Below, one piece after another: positions 1 through 10,025 of a DNA stretch of 64,000 bases; the stretch's first letter is position 1; each line of letters starts with the position of its first letter. A program made the position numbers and the translations under genes. Location of the stretch: contig NZ_JAGEOJ010000005.1 of NCBI RefSeq assembly GCF_017573505.1, positions 496,001 to 560,000 of the forward strand, written 5' to 3'. Under the pieces are notes generated by a model. The model saw only the letters and a list, made by a program, of their open reading frames with translations, searched no databases and was not told where the DNA came from. Origin of the DNA: Actinomadura barringtoniae (GTDB lineage: Bacteria; Actinomycetota; Actinomycetes; Streptosporangiales; Streptosporangiaceae).

Positions 1-1452
<1,452 letters not shown>

Positions 1453-1453
1453 T

Positions 1454-2125
1454 TCAGGCGCTGTTGGCTCCGGGGACTACCAAGCCGGACTCGTACGCGA
1501 GCATGACCGCTTGGGCTCGGTCGCGGAGGCCCAGCTTGGTGAAGACGCGGGCCACGTGGGTTTTGACGGTGTGCTCGCTGACCACCAGGCGTGTGGCGAT
1601 CTCGCTGTTGGACAGGCCGCCGGCGATGAGGACGAGGACCTCGGTCTCGCGGGCGGTGAGCGTGGACAGCTCGGCGGGGGCCTGGGGGCGGTTGCGGCGC
1701 TGCTGGGTGAACTCGCGGATCAGGCGGCCGGTGACCTGGGGGGCCAGGAGCGAGTCGCCGCGGGCCACGACGCGTACGGCCGAGACCAGTTCGTCGGCGG
1801 TGGCGTCCTTCAGCAGAAAGCCGCTCGCGCCGACCGACAGGGCCTCGTAGACGTACTCGTCCACGTCGAAGGTGGTGAGGACCAGGACGCGGATCGCCTC
1901 GGCGCCGGGCTGGGCCAGGATGCGGCGGGTGGCCTCGATGCCGTCCATGCCGGGCATCCGGATGTCCATCACGACGACGTCGGGGCGGTCGGCCTCGGCC
2001 AGCCGTACGGCCTCGCGGCCGTCGCCGGCCTCGCCGATCACCGAGATGTCGTCCTGGGCGTCGAGCAGGGCGGCGAAGCCCGCGCGGACGATCGTCTGGT
2101 CGTCGACGATCACGACTTTGATCAT
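1454..2125 (-). CDS. NarL/LuxR-family response regulator
   Basis: A 223-residue two-domain response regulator. The receiver domain has the acidic pair at residues 8-9 (VDD), phospho-acceptor Asp54 in VVMDIRMPG, Thr in VLTTFD and the conserved Lys in GFLLKDAT. The C-terminal LuxR-type helix-turn-helix begins LTARETEVL and contains SEHTVKTHVARVF. It follows the histidine kinase by 12 bases, so the two are cotranscribed and very probably cognate. The signal and target genes are unknown; the divergent secreted propeller-like gene is the nearest candidate target. Confidence 0.95.
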   Translation of the reverse strand: MIKVVIVDDQTIVRAGFAALLDAQDDISVIGEAGDGREAVRLAEADRPDVVVMDIRMPGMDGIEATRRILAQPGAEAIRVLVLTTFDVDEYVYEALSVGASGFLLKDATADELVSAVRVVARGDSLLAPQVTGRLIREFTQQRRNRPQAPAELSTLTARETEVLVLIAGGLSNSEIATRLVVSEHTVKTHVARVFTKLGLRDRAQAVMLAYESGLVVPGANSA

Positions 2126-2137
2126 CGTGACCGCCCG

Positions 2138-3790
2138 TCAGCGGTGTCCCTCGGGATCACGGGTCGGGTTCCCCTCCCTCGACAGCGGAAGCTCGGCCTC
2201 CACCACGAACCCGCCCTGGGTGACAGGGCCGGCGGAGAACCGTCCGCCCAGCATGGTCGCACGCTCGCGCATGCCGACGAGCCCATGTCCGCCGCCGGAC
2301 ATCTCCGCCGGAGCCGGCTCAAGCCGGGTCCTCCCGATCTGACGCTCCCCGGTGGCCCCGGGTTCCCCCGCGATCACGTCTTTATTCAAGATCATGGTCG
2401 GCGCGTCGGCGCCGCTGTCTCGTACATGGACGGCGAGACGGTCGGGCAGGTAGGTCAGGTCGACCTGCACCTCGGCGCCCGGCGCGTGCCGGCGCGCGTT
2501 CGTGAGGGCCTCCTGAACGATCCGGTACGCCGAGAGCTCGACCGTCGTGGAGAGGAGGCGGGGGTCGCCGTGCACGGCCAGGTCGACCCGGCCGCCGGCG
2601 CCACGGTGCTGCTCGATCAGGTCGGGCAGCCGGTCCAGGCGGGGCTGCGGGGCCGTCTGCGACTCCGGCTCGGGCTTGGCGTCGGCGCGCAGCACGCTGA
2701 GCAGCCTGCGCATCTCGACCAGCGCGTCCCGCGCGGTCTTGGCGATCTCGGAGTAGCCGGCGCGGGCTTCGGGCGACAGGCCGTCCATCGTGTACGGGGC
2801 GGTCTCGGCCTGAACGGCGATCATCGAGACGGAGTGCGCGACGACGTCGTGCAGCTCGCGGGCGATGCGGGCGCGTTCGCGCATGACCGCCTGCTCGCGC
2901 TGGACGGCGGTGAGGCGGGTCAGGGTCTCGTTGTTGCGTTCGGCCGCCGCGGCCTCGGTGCGGCCCGCGCTCTCCACCGCGCGGCGCGCGTCGCCCAGGC
3001 CGATCGCCGCCAGCACGGCGACCAGGGCGGCGGGCCACGGGATGTCGTCCAGGGTGTTGGTGGCCAGGTAGACCACGCCGACCGTGGCGACGCTGCCGAC
3101 CGCCAGGACGCCCGCGGACTGGCGCGGCAGCTGCCGGCCCAGCGCGTACAGCGTGTAGAGCGCGGCGAACGTGGTGGTGATCAGCAGGCCCTGGCCGGTC
3201 AGCAGGCTCGCGGCGAAGGCGCCGAGGACCACGGCCGCGACCGGGCGCAGGTTGTCCTGGCGCCACACCAGCGGCAGCGTCGTCGCCACCGCGAATCCGC
3301 CCGCGATGCTGAGGGGTGACTCGGAGCTGGGCGCGAGCTCGGCCAGCGCGGCGATGGTCAGCGCCAGGCCGGTGATCGGCCCGAAGTACCAGGCCGAGGC
3401 GAAGTCGACCCAGGTGTTGATCCAGCGCGGCAGGGGCGCGGTACGGGTCGTCCTGCCGGACGGGGCGTCAGGTGCCGTCTCCCCCGGCCCCGGCATGCCT
3501 GGTGGCACGTGCGCGCCGGGCGGGACCGGGCCACCAGGTGGAACGGGCCCGGGGGGCGGAGGCGTGTGGCGGGACTGGCCGTAGAGCTTGCCGCCCAGCC
3601 AGGTGCCTATCGGGCGCAGGAGTGCCCCGATGCCGGTCAGGACCCACAACAGCAGCTGGCCTATACCCGCGACGATCCTGCCTGACAGCCGCCAGGCGTG
3701 ATGTGCGAGGGCAGGGCCGAAGTCCGCCTTTGGTGGCGTGTGGCCGCGCGAACGGTGCGGGGCGTTATCGGTCTGGTTGTCGCTGGTCAC
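2138..3790 (-). CDS. Sensor histidine kinase (HisKA_3 family)
   Basis: A 550-residue membrane kinase that would phosphorylate the downstream regulator. A proline-rich N-terminal segment with PPGGPVPPGAHVPPGMPG is followed by about four to six transmembrane segments. The dimerisation/phosphoacceptor helix is RARIARELHDVVAHS, with the phospho-accepting His near residue 314. The ATP-binding domain ends with GGGHGLVGMRERA. Between the DSG motif and this G2 box there is an extra segment of roughly 40 residues, longer than in most members. The GTG start at 3790 fits the alignment end of the family, but the N-terminal Pro-rich stretch makes the exact start less certain. Confidence 0.92.
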   Translation of the reverse strand: MTSDNQTDNAPHRSRGHTPPKADFGPALAHHAWRLSGRIVAGIGQLLLWVLTGIGALLRPIGTWLGGKLYGQSRHTPPPPGPVPPGGPVPPGAHVPPGMPGPGETAPDAPSGRTTRTAPLPRWINTWVDFASAWYFGPITGLALTIAALAELAPSSESPLSIAGGFAVATTLPLVWRQDNLRPVAAVVLGAFAASLLTGQGLLITTTFAALYTLYALGRQLPRQSAGVLAVGSVATVGVVYLATNTLDDIPWPAALVAVLAAIGLGDARRAVESAGRTEAAAAERNNETLTRLTAVQREQAVMRERARIARELHDVVAHSVSMIAVQAETAPYTMDGLSPEARAGYSEIAKTARDALVEMRRLLSVLRADAKPEPESQTAPQPRLDRLPDLIEQHRGAGGRVDLAVHGDPRLLSTTVELSAYRIVQEALTNARRHAPGAEVQVDLTYLPDRLAVHVRDSGADAPTMILNKDVIAGEPGATGERQIGRTRLEPAPAEMSGGGHGLVGMRERATMLGGRFSAGPVTQGGFVVEAELPLSREGNPTRDPEGHR

Positions 3791-4237
3791 CTATCAATAG
3801 TGTCCCCTCGACCCTGATGCTCACCTCACCGTGCGGAGTTATGCCCAGGGTCCGTATCCCCCTGGAGGACGACCCGGTTTCCCTCCTTACGGGGGACGTG
3901 AGAACGATCCCGGCGAACGTAATGTCTTTTACGTGACCGACGCGGCGGCCCCTCCGACTTAGGGGGTTCGGCGGGACTGCCGCGGTCACGCCAGAACCGT
4001 CCGGCTTCAGGGGTCCGGACGGGGAGCATGGGAAGGCGCCCTCGCTGGTCGGCCGGTGGGATGTGTCTCTGCGGAGGCACGACCGGTCTTGCCTGGGCTG
4101 GGGTCGACCGGAACGACGGCCGGCCGGCGAGGGGAAGCCGATCCCTGATCTGTACGAGGCGTTTGCCCGCAGGGCGCGCCAGCCCCTTCACACGTTGATA
4201 GATCTGCCGGAGAAGGCGACGCTCCGGGGGTCTGATC
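3791..4237. other. Divergent intergenic region
   Basis: This 447-base gap separates the leftward two-component operon from the rightward secreted-protein gene and must carry promoters for both. I see no conserved open reading frame, RNA gene or clear -35/-10 pair. The local sequence is less GC-rich between about 3880 and 3940. A GGGGGT stretch ten bases before position 4238 can serve as ribosome-binding site. Confidence 0.4.
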
Positions 4238-5425
4238 ATGGCTTTTCTCCGCACTGCAGGCGCGTACGGCGTCACGCTCAGTGCCTGCTTCTCCGCATCC
4301 GCCGCTCCTCTCGCGGCCGGTCCATCCGTCCCTGACGCGCACGCGGCGCCGTACCCGCAGTTGCGCCCGGCGCCGTACGCGGCGCCCATCGCGCGGGCCG
4401 ATTGCGTCTGCTGGCGGCTCATCCAGCCGGACGGCACGTTCCCCGACTCCACGCTGGGCGAGGTCACCACGCCCGCCGACGGTACGGGCTGGGCGGCCGG
4501 AAGCCGGGGTGAGGCGCCTCTCCTCCTGGGCTGGAACGGGCATCGCTGGCACGAGAGGCGCATCCCCCTCCCCGCTGACACTTTGCTTGAGGGGGTCTCA
4601 GCCGTCTCAGGAAAAGAAGCCTGGGCCGTGGGCCTCGGTAAGGACGGCACAGGCCGTACTGCCCATCTGAGCGGCGCCAAGTGGGTCAAGGGCTCCCTCC
4701 CTGGCGGGCGGCCGGTCGTGCCGCGTGCCGTAGAGGCCCGTACGCCCAACGAGGCCTGGGTGGTCGGCAGCACAGGCGGAATCGCGGGCAACCGTGCCGC
4801 CGCGTGGCGCTGGAACGGCAAGGCCTGGGCGGCCGTCCCCGTCCGTACGGGATCAGGGGGCAACAGCGAACTGATGGCGATCTCGTCCCGTTCCAGCGAA
4901 GACGCATGGGCCGTCGGCTCAGCCGCACCCGCCCGCCAGTTGCTCATGCGCTGGAACGGAAAGGCCTGGAAATCAGTGAACGGCCCTGATCTGCATGGAG
5001 AGAGCACGCTGGCCGATGTCGTGGCCCTGGAATCGGGAGAGGCCTGGGCGGTCGGCACGGCCTCCCCTGGGCCCGCCGGGTCCGCCTCTGAGGTCCCGCT
5101 GGCCGAACGCTGGGATGGCAAGGCCTGGAAGGTCGTCGAGGTCCCCGGCGTGAACGGCCGGTTCTACTCGGTGGCCGCGGACGGCGGCACCGGGATCTGG
5201 GCGGCCGGCGAGGACGATGCCGCGCACCCGCTGCTCGCCCACTGGGACGGCATCCGCTGGGACGTCTCGCGCCCCACGCTGCCCCAGGGCGCCGACCAGG
5301 GCGAGGTCTGGGCGATCTCGCACATCCCCGGCACGCCCTACCTGCGTGCGGTGGGCTGGTACGCGCGGCCGGGCGACAGGCAGCGGCACGCGGTGACCTG
5401 GACCAACTCCCCCAGGCCCCGCTGA
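4238..5425 (+). CDS. Secreted beta-propeller-like repeat protein
   Basis: A 395-residue protein with an N-terminal hydrophobic signal sequence ending in an Ala-rich stretch around residues 20-35, so it is probably exported. The body is built from about six imperfect repeats that alternate an AWAVG-type strand with a WNGKAW-type strand (LGWNGHRW, WRWNGKAW, MRWNGKAW, ERWDGKAW, AHWDGIRW). This pattern resembles Kelch/YCF48-like propeller blades, but I do not recognise a named family. Two Cys lie near the mature N-terminus (DCVCW). It may be under control of the divergent two-component pair. Function is unknown. Confidence 0.82.
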   Translation: MAFLRTAGAYGVTLSACFSASAAPLAAGPSVPDAHAAPYPQLRPAPYAAPIARADCVCWRLIQPDGTFPDSTLGEVTTPADGTGWAAGSRGEAPLLLGWNGHRWHERRIPLPADTLLEGVSAVSGKEAWAVGLGKDGTGRTAHLSGAKWVKGSLPGGRPVVPRAVEARTPNEAWVVGSTGGIAGNRAAAWRWNGKAWAAVPVRTGSGGNSELMAISSRSSEDAWAVGSAAPARQLLMRWNGKAWKSVNGPDLHGESTLADVVALESGEAWAVGTASPGPAGSASEVPLAERWDGKAWKVVEVPGVNGRFYSVAADGGTGIWAAGEDDAAHPLLAHWDGIRWDVSRPTLPQGADQGEVWAISHIPGTPYLRAVGWYARPGDRQRHAVTWTNSPRPR

Positions 5426-5580
5426 AGCCAGACCCGCTGACCCCGGCCCGCTGCCCGGCCCGCTGACCCCGGCCCGCTGCCCGGCCCGCTGACCCCGGCC
5501 CGCTGACCCCGGCCCGCTGACCCCGGCCCGCTGACCCCGGGCCTGGCTGACCCCGGGCCTGGCTGACCCCGGGCCCGCTG
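5426..5580. repeat. Tandem GC-rich minisatellite downstream of the propeller gene
   Basis: About ten imperfect copies of a 14-base unit close to GCTGACCCCGGCCC, with some shorter (GCTGCCCGGCCC) and longer (GCTGACCCCGGGCCTG) variants, run from just after the stop codon to the end of the convergent CDF transporter gene. No strong hairpin is formed. It is probably a slippage-generated array and may vary between strains. Confidence 0.85.
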
Positions 5581-5597
5581 AAGTTAGGGCTTGTGCG

Positions 5598-6554
5598 TCA
5601 GGAGGAGGCGGACGCCTCGGGCTTGGACTGCGAGACCTCCCGGTCCGGGGCGTCCAGGGCGGGCTCCAGGTAGATCAGCTTGGCGTCCGGGAACTTGGAG
5701 CGCACCTGGGCCTCGGCGGCGTCGATGCCCCGGGCGACCTCGGCTGCCGTGTCGTCGTGGTTCACGGCGATCTTGGCGGCGACCAGCATCTCCTCCGGCC
5801 CGACGTACTCGGTCCGGATGTGGATCACATGGTCGACCTGCTCGACCGTCTCCAGCTCGGCGATGATCTGGTCCTCGACCTCGGGGCCCGCGCCCTCGCC
5901 GATCAGCAGGCTCTTGGTCTCGATGGCGAGGATGGTCGCGACGGCGCCGAGCAGGATGCCGATCGTGACCGAGCCCACGCCGTCCCAGACGCCGTCCTCG
6001 GTCACCACCGCGAGCGAGATGCCGCCGAGCGCCAGGATCAGGCCGACCAGCGCCGCCAGGTCCTCCAGGAGGACGACGGGCAGCTCGGGCGCCTTGGCGC
6101 GGCGGATGAACTGCCACCAGGAGTTCTCGCCGCGCAGCTGGTTGGACTCCTTGATCGCCGTACGGAACGAGAAGCTCTCCAGCCCGATCGCGATGATCAG
6201 GACGGCGAACGCCCAGATCGGCGACTCCACCTTCTCCGGGTGCTGGATCTTGTGGACGCCCTCGTACAGCGAGAACGCGGCGCCGACCGTGAACAGCACG
6301 ACCGCCACCACGAACGCGTAGAAGAACCGTTCGCGGCCGTAGCCGAACGGGTGCTTGGTGTTACTGGCCCGCAGCGAGCGCTTGCGGCCGAGCAGCAGCA
6401 GGCCCTGGTTGCCGGAGTCGGCGACCGAGTGGATGCCTTCGGCGAGCATCGAGGTCGAGCCGGTGAAGCCGAACGCGACGAACTTCGACACCGCGATCCC
6501 CAGGTTGGCGCCCAGCGCCGCGATGATCGCCTTCGTCCCGCCCTCAGCACTCAT
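5598..6554 (-). CDS. Cation diffusion facilitator family transporter (ZnT9-like)
   Basis: A 318-residue inner-membrane metal/proton antiporter. Six transmembrane segments are predicted. Motifs include STSMLAEGIHSVADSGNQ in TM2, HPFGYGRERFFYAF after it, and LLEDLAALVGLILAL in TM5, where the usual HxxxD is ExxxD; this combination is typical of the SLC30A9-like branch of the CDF family. A cytoplasmic domain follows, with VIHIRTEYVGPEEMLVA. The start codon overlaps the SIS gene stop by four bases, so it is the last gene of the phosphomannomutase operon. Substrate is probably Zn or another divalent metal, inferred only from family. Confidence 0.92.
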   Translation of the reverse strand: MSAEGGTKAIIAALGANLGIAVSKFVAFGFTGSTSMLAEGIHSVADSGNQGLLLLGRKRSLRASNTKHPFGYGRERFFYAFVVAVVLFTVGAAFSLYEGVHKIQHPEKVESPIWAFAVLIIAIGLESFSFRTAIKESNQLRGENSWWQFIRRAKAPELPVVLLEDLAALVGLILALGGISLAVVTEDGVWDGVGSVTIGILLGAVATILAIETKSLLIGEGAGPEVEDQIIAELETVEQVDHVIHIRTEYVGPEEMLVAAKIAVNHDDTAAEVARGIDAAEAQVRSKFPDAKLIYLEPALDAPDREVSQSKPEASASS

Positions 6555-7699
6555 CTCTGGACAATCCTCGCTTTGAGCTCCTGGATGGCCGCTACGGGCG
6601 TGGGATCGACGCCGAGCGCGATGGCCATGTAAACCGTCACATAGTCCCCAAGCGCGATCAGCGTAGCGATCCTTTCCAGCGGATGCTCACCCTCGGCTTC
6701 GATCTCGGTGACGGCGACGCCGCGGTCGCGGGCCAGCTCGACGGAGACCTCGCGGCGCTTGGCGATCTGCTCGTGCTCCTCGGTGTCGCGGAGAACGACC
6801 AGGTGAAGCCCGTGCTCGGACTCCTCGGCGCGGTCACGGAAGAAGTCCTCGGGATCGGACGGATCCGATCCCCCGCTCCCGGCGAAGAATCCGTCGAACG
6901 CCATCACCTGATTGTGATCGGCCTCGGGGAGCTCGCCGTAGACGCCGGGGTACTTGGCGTTCTCGTTGAGCTGGCAGCAGAAGCGGTAGGCGGCGGTGCC
7001 CGCGAGCGCGGACGAGCCCCAGACCAGCGGCACGTCGCCGGCGATGTCCAGCGCCATCCGCTTGGCCGGGTTGACGAACGGCTCGCTGTCGGGCCGGCAG
7101 CGGTGCGCGACGTCCTCCAGGCGCGCCGCGGTGGCCTCCAGAAGCGGGTCCGGAACGTCGGTCAGGCCGAGCGCCCGCGCCGCCATGATCAGCGGAACGG
7201 TCAGGCCCCAGATCGTGGCGCGCGGCTGGCCGACCGAGTTCACCGGCACGTAGAGCGCGCGGTTCTGCGCGGCGATCGCCGACAGCGGCGAGTCCGCGCC
7301 GCCCACGAAGAGCAGCCGGCAGCCCCGGCGGGCGGCCTCGGCGGCGACCGCGAGGGTCTCCTCCGTACCGCCCGAGCACGACACCGCGATCACCAGGTCG
7401 GCGGCGCCGACCCAGCCGGGCAGCCGGTAGCCGCGCACGGTGGTGATCGGGACCGGGCAGCCGATGCCGCAGACCGCGGCCAGCACGTCGCCCGAGATGC
7501 CCGAGCCGCCCATCCCGGTGACTACGATCGCCCGCGGCCTGCCCTCCTCGGCCAGCGCATCGAGGCCGGCCTCGGCGGTCAGCCGCGCCGCCTCGCGGAT
7601 CTGGGCGGCCGACGAGGCGACCTGGCGCAGCATGCCGCCCTGGTCGGCCGCCTCGATCGCCGCGGCGTCGTCGAGGCGCGCGGGATCGAGATCGCTCAT
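6551..7699 (-). CDS. SIS-domain phosphosugar isomerase (phosphomannose/phosphoglucose isomerase family, Rv3256c-like)
   Basis: 382 residues with two SIS folds. The first holds the sugar-phosphate loop AIVVTGMGGSGISGDVL and later AVSCSGGTEETL; the C-terminal half resembles the bifunctional phosphoglucose/phosphomannose isomerase C-terminal domain (VWGSSALAGTAAYRFCCQLNENAK). It probably interconverts fructose-6-P with mannose-6-P or glucose-6-P to feed the neighbouring mutase, consistent with its place in the operon; some actinobacterial members are uncharacterised, so activity is inference. It overlaps the Trm112 gene by four bases (ATGA) and the CDF gene by four bases. Confidence 0.88.
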   Translation of the reverse strand: MSDLDPARLDDAAAIEAADQGGMLRQVASSAAQIREAARLTAEAGLDALAEEGRPRAIVVTGMGGSGISGDVLAAVCGIGCPVPITTVRGYRLPGWVGAADLVIAVSCSGGTEETLAVAAEAARRGCRLLFVGGADSPLSAIAAQNRALYVPVNSVGQPRATIWGLTVPLIMAARALGLTDVPDPLLEATAARLEDVAHRCRPDSEPFVNPAKRMALDIAGDVPLVWGSSALAGTAAYRFCCQLNENAKYPGVYGELPEADHNQVMAFDGFFAGSGGSDPSDPEDFFRDRAEESEHGLHLVVLRDTEEHEQIAKRREVSVELARDRGVAVTEIEAEGEHPLERIATLIALGDYVTVYMAIALGVDPTPVAAIQELKARIVQR

Positions 7700-7935
7700 G
7701 GGGCCGGGGTCCGGGCCTCGTCGACCAGCAGGACCGGGATGTCGTCCCGCACGGGGTAGGCGTAGCCGCAGGAGCCGGTGCAGACCAGCTCGGCGTCCCT
7801 GTCGCCCGAGGGGGGCCGACCCCCCGCGCCCCCCGCCCCGGCTTCGCCGGGAACGTTGTCCTCCGGCCGGAGCGCACCGCCGCAGTTCGGGCAGGCGAGG
7901 ATCTCCAGCAGCCAGGAGTCGAGCTTCACGGTCAC
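7696..7935 (-). CDS. Trm112-family zinc-ribbon protein
   Basis: A 79-residue protein with a CPNC pair (Cys15, Cys18) and a CTGSC pair (Cys52, Cys56), followed by the typical YPVRDDIPVLL tail. Trm112 proteins are small zinc-binding partners that activate methyltransferases in other organisms; the bacterial role is poorly defined. Members are usually about 60 residues. The excess is a Gly/Ala/Pro insert at residues 29-45 encoded by a 30-base repeat that recurs at 61630-61659. The insert sits between the two zinc half-sites, where length can vary. GTG start overlaps the mutase stop by four bases. Confidence 0.93.
   Translation of the reverse strand: MTVKLDSWLLEILACPNCGGALRPEDNVPGEAGAGGAGGRPPSGDRDAELVCTGSCGYAYPVRDDIPVLLVDEARTPAP
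7805..7834. repeat. Dispersed 30-bp G-run repeat, copy 1, inside Trm112
   Basis: On the minus strand this is two G6 runs separated by CGC, then TCGGCCCCCCTCGGG. It matches 61630-61659 at 27 of 30 positions; all three differences are C/T transitions. It is inserted in frame (residues about 34-44) and partly palindromic (GGGGGTCGGCCCCC-like core). Confidence 0.85.
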
Positions 7936-9281
7936 TTCCCCCTCACGATCGCGAGGACCTCGTCACGGATCTCCGCGAGGGTCTTGTCGTCGTCCGCCTC
8001 CACGTTCAGGCGGAGCAGCGGCTCGGTGTTGGACGGCCGCAGGTTGAACCACCAGGTGTCGGCGCCGACCGTGAGGCCGTCCAGTTCGTCGATCGTAACG
8101 CCGGGTCGCCCGGCGAACGCGGAGCGGACCCGTTCGGCGGTGCCCTCCTGGTCGGCGACCTCGCTGTTGATCTCGCCGGAGGCCGGGTAGCGGTCGTACT
8201 CGGTCAGCAGCGCCGACAGCGGCCCGTCCTGCTCGCCGAGCGCGGCCAGCACGTGCATCGCGGCCAGCATGCCCGAGTCGGCGAACCAGAAGTCGCGGAA
8301 GTAGAAGTGGGCCGAGTGCTCGCCGCCGAAGACGGCGCCGGTCTCGGCCATCTCCTGCTTGATGAACGAGTGGCCGACACGGGTGCGTACCGGCTCGCCG
8401 CCGTGCTCGCGAACGATCTCCGGAACGGCCTTGGAGGTGATCAGGTTGTGCACGATCTTGGCGCCGGGGTGCTTGGCCAGCTCCCGTACGGCCACCAGGG
8501 CGGTGACCGCGGACGGCGACACGATCTCGCCGCGCTCGTCCACCACGAAGCAGCGGTCGGCGTCGCCGTCGAAGGCCAGGCCGATGTCGGCGCCGGTCTC
8601 GCGCACCTTGGCCTGCAGGTCGCGCAGGTTCTCCGGCTCGATCGGGTTGGCCTCGTGGTTCGGGAACGTGCCGTCCAGCTCGAAGTAGAGCGGCACCAGG
8701 TCGATCGGCAGGCCCTCGAACACCGAGGGAACGGTGTGGCCGCCCATGCCGTTGCCCGCGTCCACCACGACCTTGAGGCGCCGGATGCCCGACAGGTCGA
8801 CCAGCGTCTTCAGGTGGTCGGCGTAGCCCTTCAGCAGGTCCCGCTGAGAGACCGTCCCCGGCGTGCCGTCGTAGGCCGGGACGCCCTTCTCGACCAGCTC
8901 GCGGATCTCGGTGAGCCCGGTGTCGCGGCCGATCGGCTTGGCGCCCGTACGGCACAGCTTGAGGCCGTTGTAGCGGGCCGGGTTGTGGCTGGCGGTGAAC
9001 ATCGCGCCGGGCAGGTCCAGGCTGCCGCTGGCGTAGTAGAGCAGGTCGGTGGACCCCAGCCCGGCCTCGATCACGTCCGCGCCCTGGCCCGTCGCGCCGC
9101 GCGCGAACGCCGTGGCCAACGGGACCGACGAGGGCCGCATGTCGTGGGCGGTGACGACTGAGGTGGCCCCGGTCACCCGGACGAAGGCCGCGCCGATCGC
9201 CTCGGCGGTCTCCTCGTCCAGCTCCGCAGGCACCACGCCGCGGATGTCGTACGCCTTGAAGATCTTGGCGAGGTCGGCCAC
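7932..9281 (-). CDS. manB: Phosphomannomutase/phosphoglucomutase
   Basis: A 449-residue alpha-D-phosphohexomutase that interconverts hexose-6-phosphate and hexose-1-phosphate for GDP-mannose and related donors. Four family signatures are present: the active-site loop FTASHNP with phospho-Ser98, the metal loop AFDGDADR (Asp238, Asp240, Asp242), the sugar-binding loop GGEHSAHFYF, and the phosphate-binding tail RPSNTEPLLRLN. It is the first gene of a four-gene leftward operon with four-base overlaps. Corresponds by position to Rv3257c of M. tuberculosis. The GTG start is preceded by GGAGCAGGA. Confidence 0.95.
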   Translation of the reverse strand: MADLAKIFKAYDIRGVVPAELDEETAEAIGAAFVRVTGATSVVTAHDMRPSSVPLATAFARGATGQGADVIEAGLGSTDLLYYASGSLDLPGAMFTASHNPARYNGLKLCRTGAKPIGRDTGLTEIRELVEKGVPAYDGTPGTVSQRDLLKGYADHLKTLVDLSGIRRLKVVVDAGNGMGGHTVPSVFEGLPIDLVPLYFELDGTFPNHEANPIEPENLRDLQAKVRETGADIGLAFDGDADRCFVVDERGEIVSPSAVTALVAVRELAKHPGAKIVHNLITSKAVPEIVREHGGEPVRTRVGHSFIKQEMAETGAVFGGEHSAHFYFRDFWFADSGMLAAMHVLAALGEQDGPLSALLTEYDRYPASGEINSEVADQEGTAERVRSAFAGRPGVTIDELDGLTVGADTWWFNLRPSNTEPLLRLNVEADDDKTLAEIRDEVLAIVRGK

Positions 9282-9496
9282 TCCTGCTCCCTGTCCAGAT
9301 GGCTTGAAAACAAGAGCCTATCGGGATAGCCGACGATCACAGCCCGCTGTGTCTCATTGCCTTTGCGGCCTCGGGCCCTCGCCTGGCGGCTCGGCCCCGA
9401 ACCGCAAAAGCGGCGAGCGCGACATCGCTTCGCGATCTGACCGGCTGACTTCGCCTACGGCTCGTCACCCGCTCAGGTAGCGCGCTCGCGAGCGCG

Positions 9497-9543
9497 GCCG
9501 GGCTTTGCGCGGCGTCACGCAGCCGGGCTTTGCGCGGCGTCAC
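9497..9543. repeat. 25-bp direct tandem duplication
   Basis: The sequence GCCGGGCTTTGCGCGGCGTC occurs twice with a period of 25 bases; the second copy runs into the stop codon of the DUF3499 gene. The 9282-9539 interval otherwise contains no gene that I can support, and includes the mutase operon promoter. Confidence 0.85.
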
Positions 9544-9914
9544 TCCACGGGGGCTGTGCCGGAGTCGGAGCGGAGCACTCGGAGGTGGCCGCGGCGGCCT
9601 ACCTCGGTGCCCTGGCCGACCGGCTCCTGGCGCCCGCCGGGGGCGGGCTTGGCGGCCTCCCGGACGGCGTCCGCGAGGGCCTCCAGGTCGTCGTCGCTGG
9701 GCTCGGCCTCTTCACCGACGGGCAGCCGGACCAGCTCCCAGCCCATGGGGGCGGTGAGCCGCTCGGAGTGCTCGGCGCACAGGTCGTAGCAGTGCGGCTC
9801 GGCGTACGTGGCGAGCGGCCCCAGGACCGCCGTCGAATCACGGTAGACATAGGTGAGCGTGAAGACTGCGGGCGCCTTGCAGGCGGTGCGGGAGCAGATG
9901 CGGACGGGGCTCAC
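9540..9914 (-). CDS. DUF3499 family protein
   Basis: 124 residues when started at the GTG at 9914, which gives the family-typical opening MSPVRICSRTACKAPAV followed by TLTYVYRDSTAVLGPLA and PHCYDLCAEHSERL. Two Cys pairs suggest a small metal-binding fold. This actinobacteria-specific protein sits beside the mutase/whiB region in many genomes (Rv3258c position in M. tuberculosis). Function unknown. A longer GTG/ATG start at 9965 would add a Gly-rich stretch; the TACGGT box eight bases before 9914 argues for the shorter, leaderless start. Confidence 0.88.
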   Translation of the reverse strand: MSPVRICSRTACKAPAVFTLTYVYRDSTAVLGPLATYAEPHCYDLCAEHSERLTAPMGWELVRLPVGEEAEPSDDDLEALADAVREAAKPAPGGRQEPVGQGTEVGRRGHLRVLRSDSGTAPVE

Positions 9915-9922
9915 GATGGCCG

Positions 9923-9928
9923 ACCGTA
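9923..9928 (-). promoter_or_regulatory. -10 element for leaderless DUF3499 transcript
   Basis: TACGGT on the minus strand, eight bases upstream of the GTG at 9914, matching the actinobacterial TAnnnT consensus at the spacing expected if transcription starts at the start codon. Confidence 0.5.
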
Positions 9929-10025
9929 CCCCGGTCCCGTCGCCTCCGCCACCACCCCGCAGCACGTGTCGCCGTTACCGGTCGATTTACCCTCGGAACG
10001 CTACATACCGTGCGGTGTCCGGCGC

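Noticed and set aside
5426..5580. Possible CRISPR array
   Set aside because: Repeats are 14 bases, contiguous and without spacers.
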